Position numbers and translations under genes: made by a program
Notes under the pieces: model-generated
The model's database searches: none
Seen by the model: the letters and a program-made list of their open reading frames with translations, nothing else
Told to the model about the DNA's origin: nothing
Shown: positions 56,134 to 59,106 of the stretch, piece by piece
Layout: each line of letters begins with the position of its first letter
How positions within the stretch are numbered: the first letter of the stretch is position 1
Source of the DNA: Chara braunii
Lineage: Eukaryota > Streptophyta > Charophyceae > Charales > Characeae
DNA: 59,106 nt
Direction: 5' to 3'
NCBI GenBank assembly: GCA_003427395.1
Contig: BFEA01000398.1
Coordinates: forward strand, 1,290,320 to 1,349,425

Positions 56134-56615
56134 ACTGAATCGAGGTGACCTCGGCGGTTTGCCGCCGGGAGTGTTGTGAGAAGATCGTTGAACCTTAAAG
56201 AAGAAATGAGAAGAATGAAGAAGGAGGAAGAAGAAGAGGAAGAAGGAGAAGAGGAGAAGAAGGAGGAGAAGTGGAACGCGAAGGACAAGAAAAGAGACTA
56301 CACAAGTGAAAATGAAGCGTGCGGGAATGTGCGCGCGGGGGATCTAAAAAGAATACTTACCTGAGTCGGCGACGTCGATGATGGCAACGACGGGGCTGAC
56401 AACTCCGACGGACTAATGCCGACGACATCACGACATCGGCCCGACATGTGAGGTAAGTCCCGATGTCCCGGCTAAGTTCGTGGTACTCTCGCCGACAGGA
56501 CAGATAGGATAAAATAAATAAATAAATAAGTAAATAAATAAATAGATGAATCGCATGAATCTATCACTAGAATGTGGAAAGATTCATTACAGTGTGTGTG
56601 TTGAGTGTACTACTA

Positions 56616-56653
<38 letters not shown>

Positions 56654-57462
56654 AGAGAGAGACGATAAGTTTCCAACCTTAGCCAGCGACTAAGTCTCCA
56701 ACTCGCGCCTCGCCACCCGCTACTTGGATCGACATATGAGCAAATCAAAAAGTGGCAGGGTATATTTCCACGTTTCAGCAGGAGATTCATTCCGTTTTTG
56801 CTCATCCTATCGATGAAATGTGAGTGAGTGTGAATGTGTGTGTGCGAGTGTGAATGTGTGTGAGAGAGTGTGAATGTGTGTGAGAGAGAGAGAGAAATCG
56901 ACGTGTGTGTGTGAGTGTGTGTGTGTGCGTGAGAGAGTGAGAGTGCTTCCATCGATCTGCGGCTAAGTTGCCAACCCGCGCCTCGTTGCGCGCAACTTGG
57001 ATCGATAGAACGAGCAAATCAAGAAGTGGCAGTGTATATTTCCCCGCTTCAGCAGAAGATTCATTCTGATTTTGCCCGTCCTATCAATGGGTTGTGTGTG
57101 TGCGAGACGTTAGTGATTCGACCAAGAAGAGTGAGAGAGGGAGAGTTCGTCTCCTTACTCCTCTAAATCCACCATCTCCCCCTCACCCTCTCACTACGTG
57201 TTTTCTCAGTATCAGCGGACAGAGAGAGAGAGAGAGAGTGAGGGAGAGAGAAAGAGAGGATTACTGAGATGACACATGGATCACTGCCGGGGCGGATGGG
57301 CGACTGATTCCCCGAGGAAGATGCGCCCTTATTTTGTCTGAACCTGACCGGAAATATTGCTTGTATACATTCAATATTTTAATGAGTATTATTATTATTA
57401 TTATTAATATTATTGTTACTGCTATTACCATTATTATTGTACTATTATTATTATTATTGTTA

Positions 57463-57504
<42 letters not shown>

Positions 57505-59106
57505 CATTATTATTATTTGTTATTATGATTATTATTATTATTCTCTATGATAATAACCACATAAACTTGGGGTAGAAAAAAAAAAAAAAAAAATGGGGCT
57601 CACGGCAGTCTCGGGTGCATGTGACAGTTGTGTGTTGGGGAGCAAGGTTGTGAGTGTAGTGAGAGACATACCTGATACTGGAAGCATGCAACGTTGGATG
57701 TTGCGTGCTTGTATTTCGAGAAAAGTTGTTTTAGTCACCTTTCGATAATATAGTATAAGCTAGGTAGGGTCTGACATCTGTAGTCTGGGCATCGATCGCC
57801 AGACAGGATAGCAACTCAGGATCTTTGTTGCTAATGATGACGAGACTATTCCAGCAATGTCAATTATGAGCCCTTGGTGCGTTCTTATTTGATGAATCTC
57901 GTGATAACAATCCCACTGTTGGTACGAGGACAAAGCTATCTGGTCTCATATGTACAAAGCAGATTGATTGCTGAAAATTCGCTATTACAAGTTGTTATTA
58001 TTAATATTATTATTAATGTATAGTTATTGCTGTCGTTATTATTGATATGATTATTATTATTATTAGTAGTAGATGTAGTAGTAGTATTATCGGTATTATT
58101 ATTGTTGATTTTGACTAAAGGCGTAATAGGACGAAGACGGGGGAAAAGAGGGGGAGGAGAAAGAAGGGAGAANAAACAGGTACTGACAAGAACAGACACC
58201 CAGGGGCAGACNAANAGACGGTCAGAGGGAAACAAATAAACAGACACAGAGAAAACAAGGGAGATAGTTCNTCTTCTNCTTCCTCTTCTCAGTCCNCCAT
58301 CTCCTTCTCCCCCTCTCATCTTCNGACTTCATTACATCTACGGACTNNGAGAGAAGNGGGAGAGAGNTTGGTNACNTTTGGATCCAGACTCGACATTGGA
58401 CTTNAGACATTTTGAAGAAGGNTCATTAGGGACTTGTAATGAGACTTGGTGTTGATTACTTNCCATCTTCCCTTCCTCTTCTTCGTTTGTTCCCCTTCTC
58501 TTCGTCTGTGTATGTCTGACCTGGCGCCTCCTCCCTATATATAGCGCCAGGCCCCTCACACCATAGGACGATGATGATGTATGTTGGGGTTGCACTGCAA
58601 TGTTGATTATTCGGATCTTTGGTATCTAAGTCTCCCGCTGCACTGTCTTGTACTTCGTATGAGAGATCGGTTCTTGTTCTGGCCAGCACCTTTACAATAT
58701 GCAGCAGGGTGTGTGTGTGTGTGTATGTGAGAGAGAGAGAGGGGAAACGGAGAAGGAGAAAGTGAAGAGAAGGAGAAAGAAAGAAAGGGAGAGAAAGATC
58801 AAAGAGGAGGAGGAGAGAAAAAGGAGAGAGAGAGGAGAAAGGAGGGGATAGGTGAAGGATGATGATGATGATAACGATGATGGTGATGATGATGATGTGG
58901 GGGCACTTGCCTGGCATCAGCGATGGTCTGTACAAGTGACGTCGTCAAAGTACTTCGGGCTGCCGCTGATGTCAACAGTTGCATTGTCTTTTCGTAGTCT
59001 GTAGTAGCTACGTAGGGGTAGGATGGGCGCTGAGCACTAAGCGTGAGTGTGAAGTAAACTGGACTCTTACGTTAGTGTGGAGAGAGCATGCTCTCCTTGA
59101 CAACGG
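54283..59106 (+). repeat. 3' LTR of the giant element (partial, cut by window end)
   Basis: A direct repeat of 37778-42562 with a few indels, including about 40 extra bases near 55187-55225. Some blocks differ at several per cent (12 mismatches counted in the first roughly 200 nt). The block from about 56060 to the end is almost identical to the first copy: one clear substitution was noticed (57046, C against T) plus one base that is N in the first copy. Confidence 0.9.

Larger units (their letters stand above)
37778..59106 (+). mobile_element. Giant LTR retrotransposon, gag-only interior (3' end outside window)
   Basis: Defined by a direct repeat whose copies start at 37778 and 54283, both with TGTCGGAC. 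A tRNA-Asp-type primer site at 48534 is preceded by an LTR end in CGACA, the inverted complement of the TGTCG start. This gives a 10,754-bp 5' LTR and a 5,751-bp interior; a full element would be about 27.3 kb. The interior holds a gag frame with a zinc-knuckle remnant and no recognisable protease, RT, RNase H or integrase, so it looks non-autonomous. The tRNA-Asp PBS is typical of Athila/Tat-type Ty3 elements, but the lineage is inferred from that alone. The 3' LTR's end cannot be checked here. Confidence 0.75.

Overview
The window looks like nuclear DNA of a streptophyte (land plant or charophyte alga; the microsatellite load and giant retroelements would fit a Chara-like genome, but that is an impression and not provable here). 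The supports are a plant-type U6 snRNA retropseudogene, a Raf/TKL-like kinase terminal exon with an intron, a Ty3/gypsy element with a Met-tRNA-type primer site, and a second LTR element whose primer site matches plant tRNA-Asp over 18 nt. Only one probable host gene is visible. Nearly everything else is transposable elements, their decayed remains, SINE-like repeats and simple-sequence DNA.

Layout. 1-5.1 kb: poly-T, a U6 retropseudogene with 13-bp target-site duplications, dinucleotide repeats, SINE-like fragments and weak coding-like remnants. 5.1-7.5 kb (minus): last exon of a protein kinase with a long Ser/Thr/His/Gln-rich tail; its intron runs to higher coordinates. 8.4-11.6 kb: (ATC/GAT)n repeats and a tandem segmental duplication. 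11.6-14.5 kb: a 1.5-kb tetranucleotide satellite (with a 129-N gap) flanked by inverted copies of another repeat. 15.8 kb: a small foldback element. 16.1-31.7 kb: a LINE on the minus strand split by a 14.1-kb Ty3/gypsy retrotransposon (2.87- and 2.84-kb LTRs). 32.7-37.6 kb: a cluster of SINE-like copies, a second repeat family, hairpin-bearing repeats and poly-C/CT tracts. 37.8 kb to the end: a giant LTR retrotransposon whose inferred 5' LTR is 10.75 kb, with a gag-only interior and a 3' LTR cut by the window edge.

How the parts relate. The Ty3 element has gag (CCHC), protease (DTG), RT, RNase H, and a separate reading frame with a PHD-type zinc finger fused in front of a DDE integrase. Three unrecognised reading frames follow before the 3' LTR, and another lies inside the LTR. 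It is dead: the RT YxDD box reads YMDG, and there are several in-frame stops of the kind C-to-T transitions produce. The giant element carries gag but no recognisable pol and so would need enzymes from elsewhere. Its LTR contains a candidate TATA box inside an inverted repeat and an array of hairpin units; its leader carries repeated copies of the primer-site region. The two copies of its LTR share ambiguous bases at identical offsets and alternate between near-identical and clearly divergent blocks, so assembly artefact must be considered. The most interesting items are the PHD-integrase fusion, the giant LTR with its hairpin array, and the SINE-like family with a compensatorily varying head hairpin.
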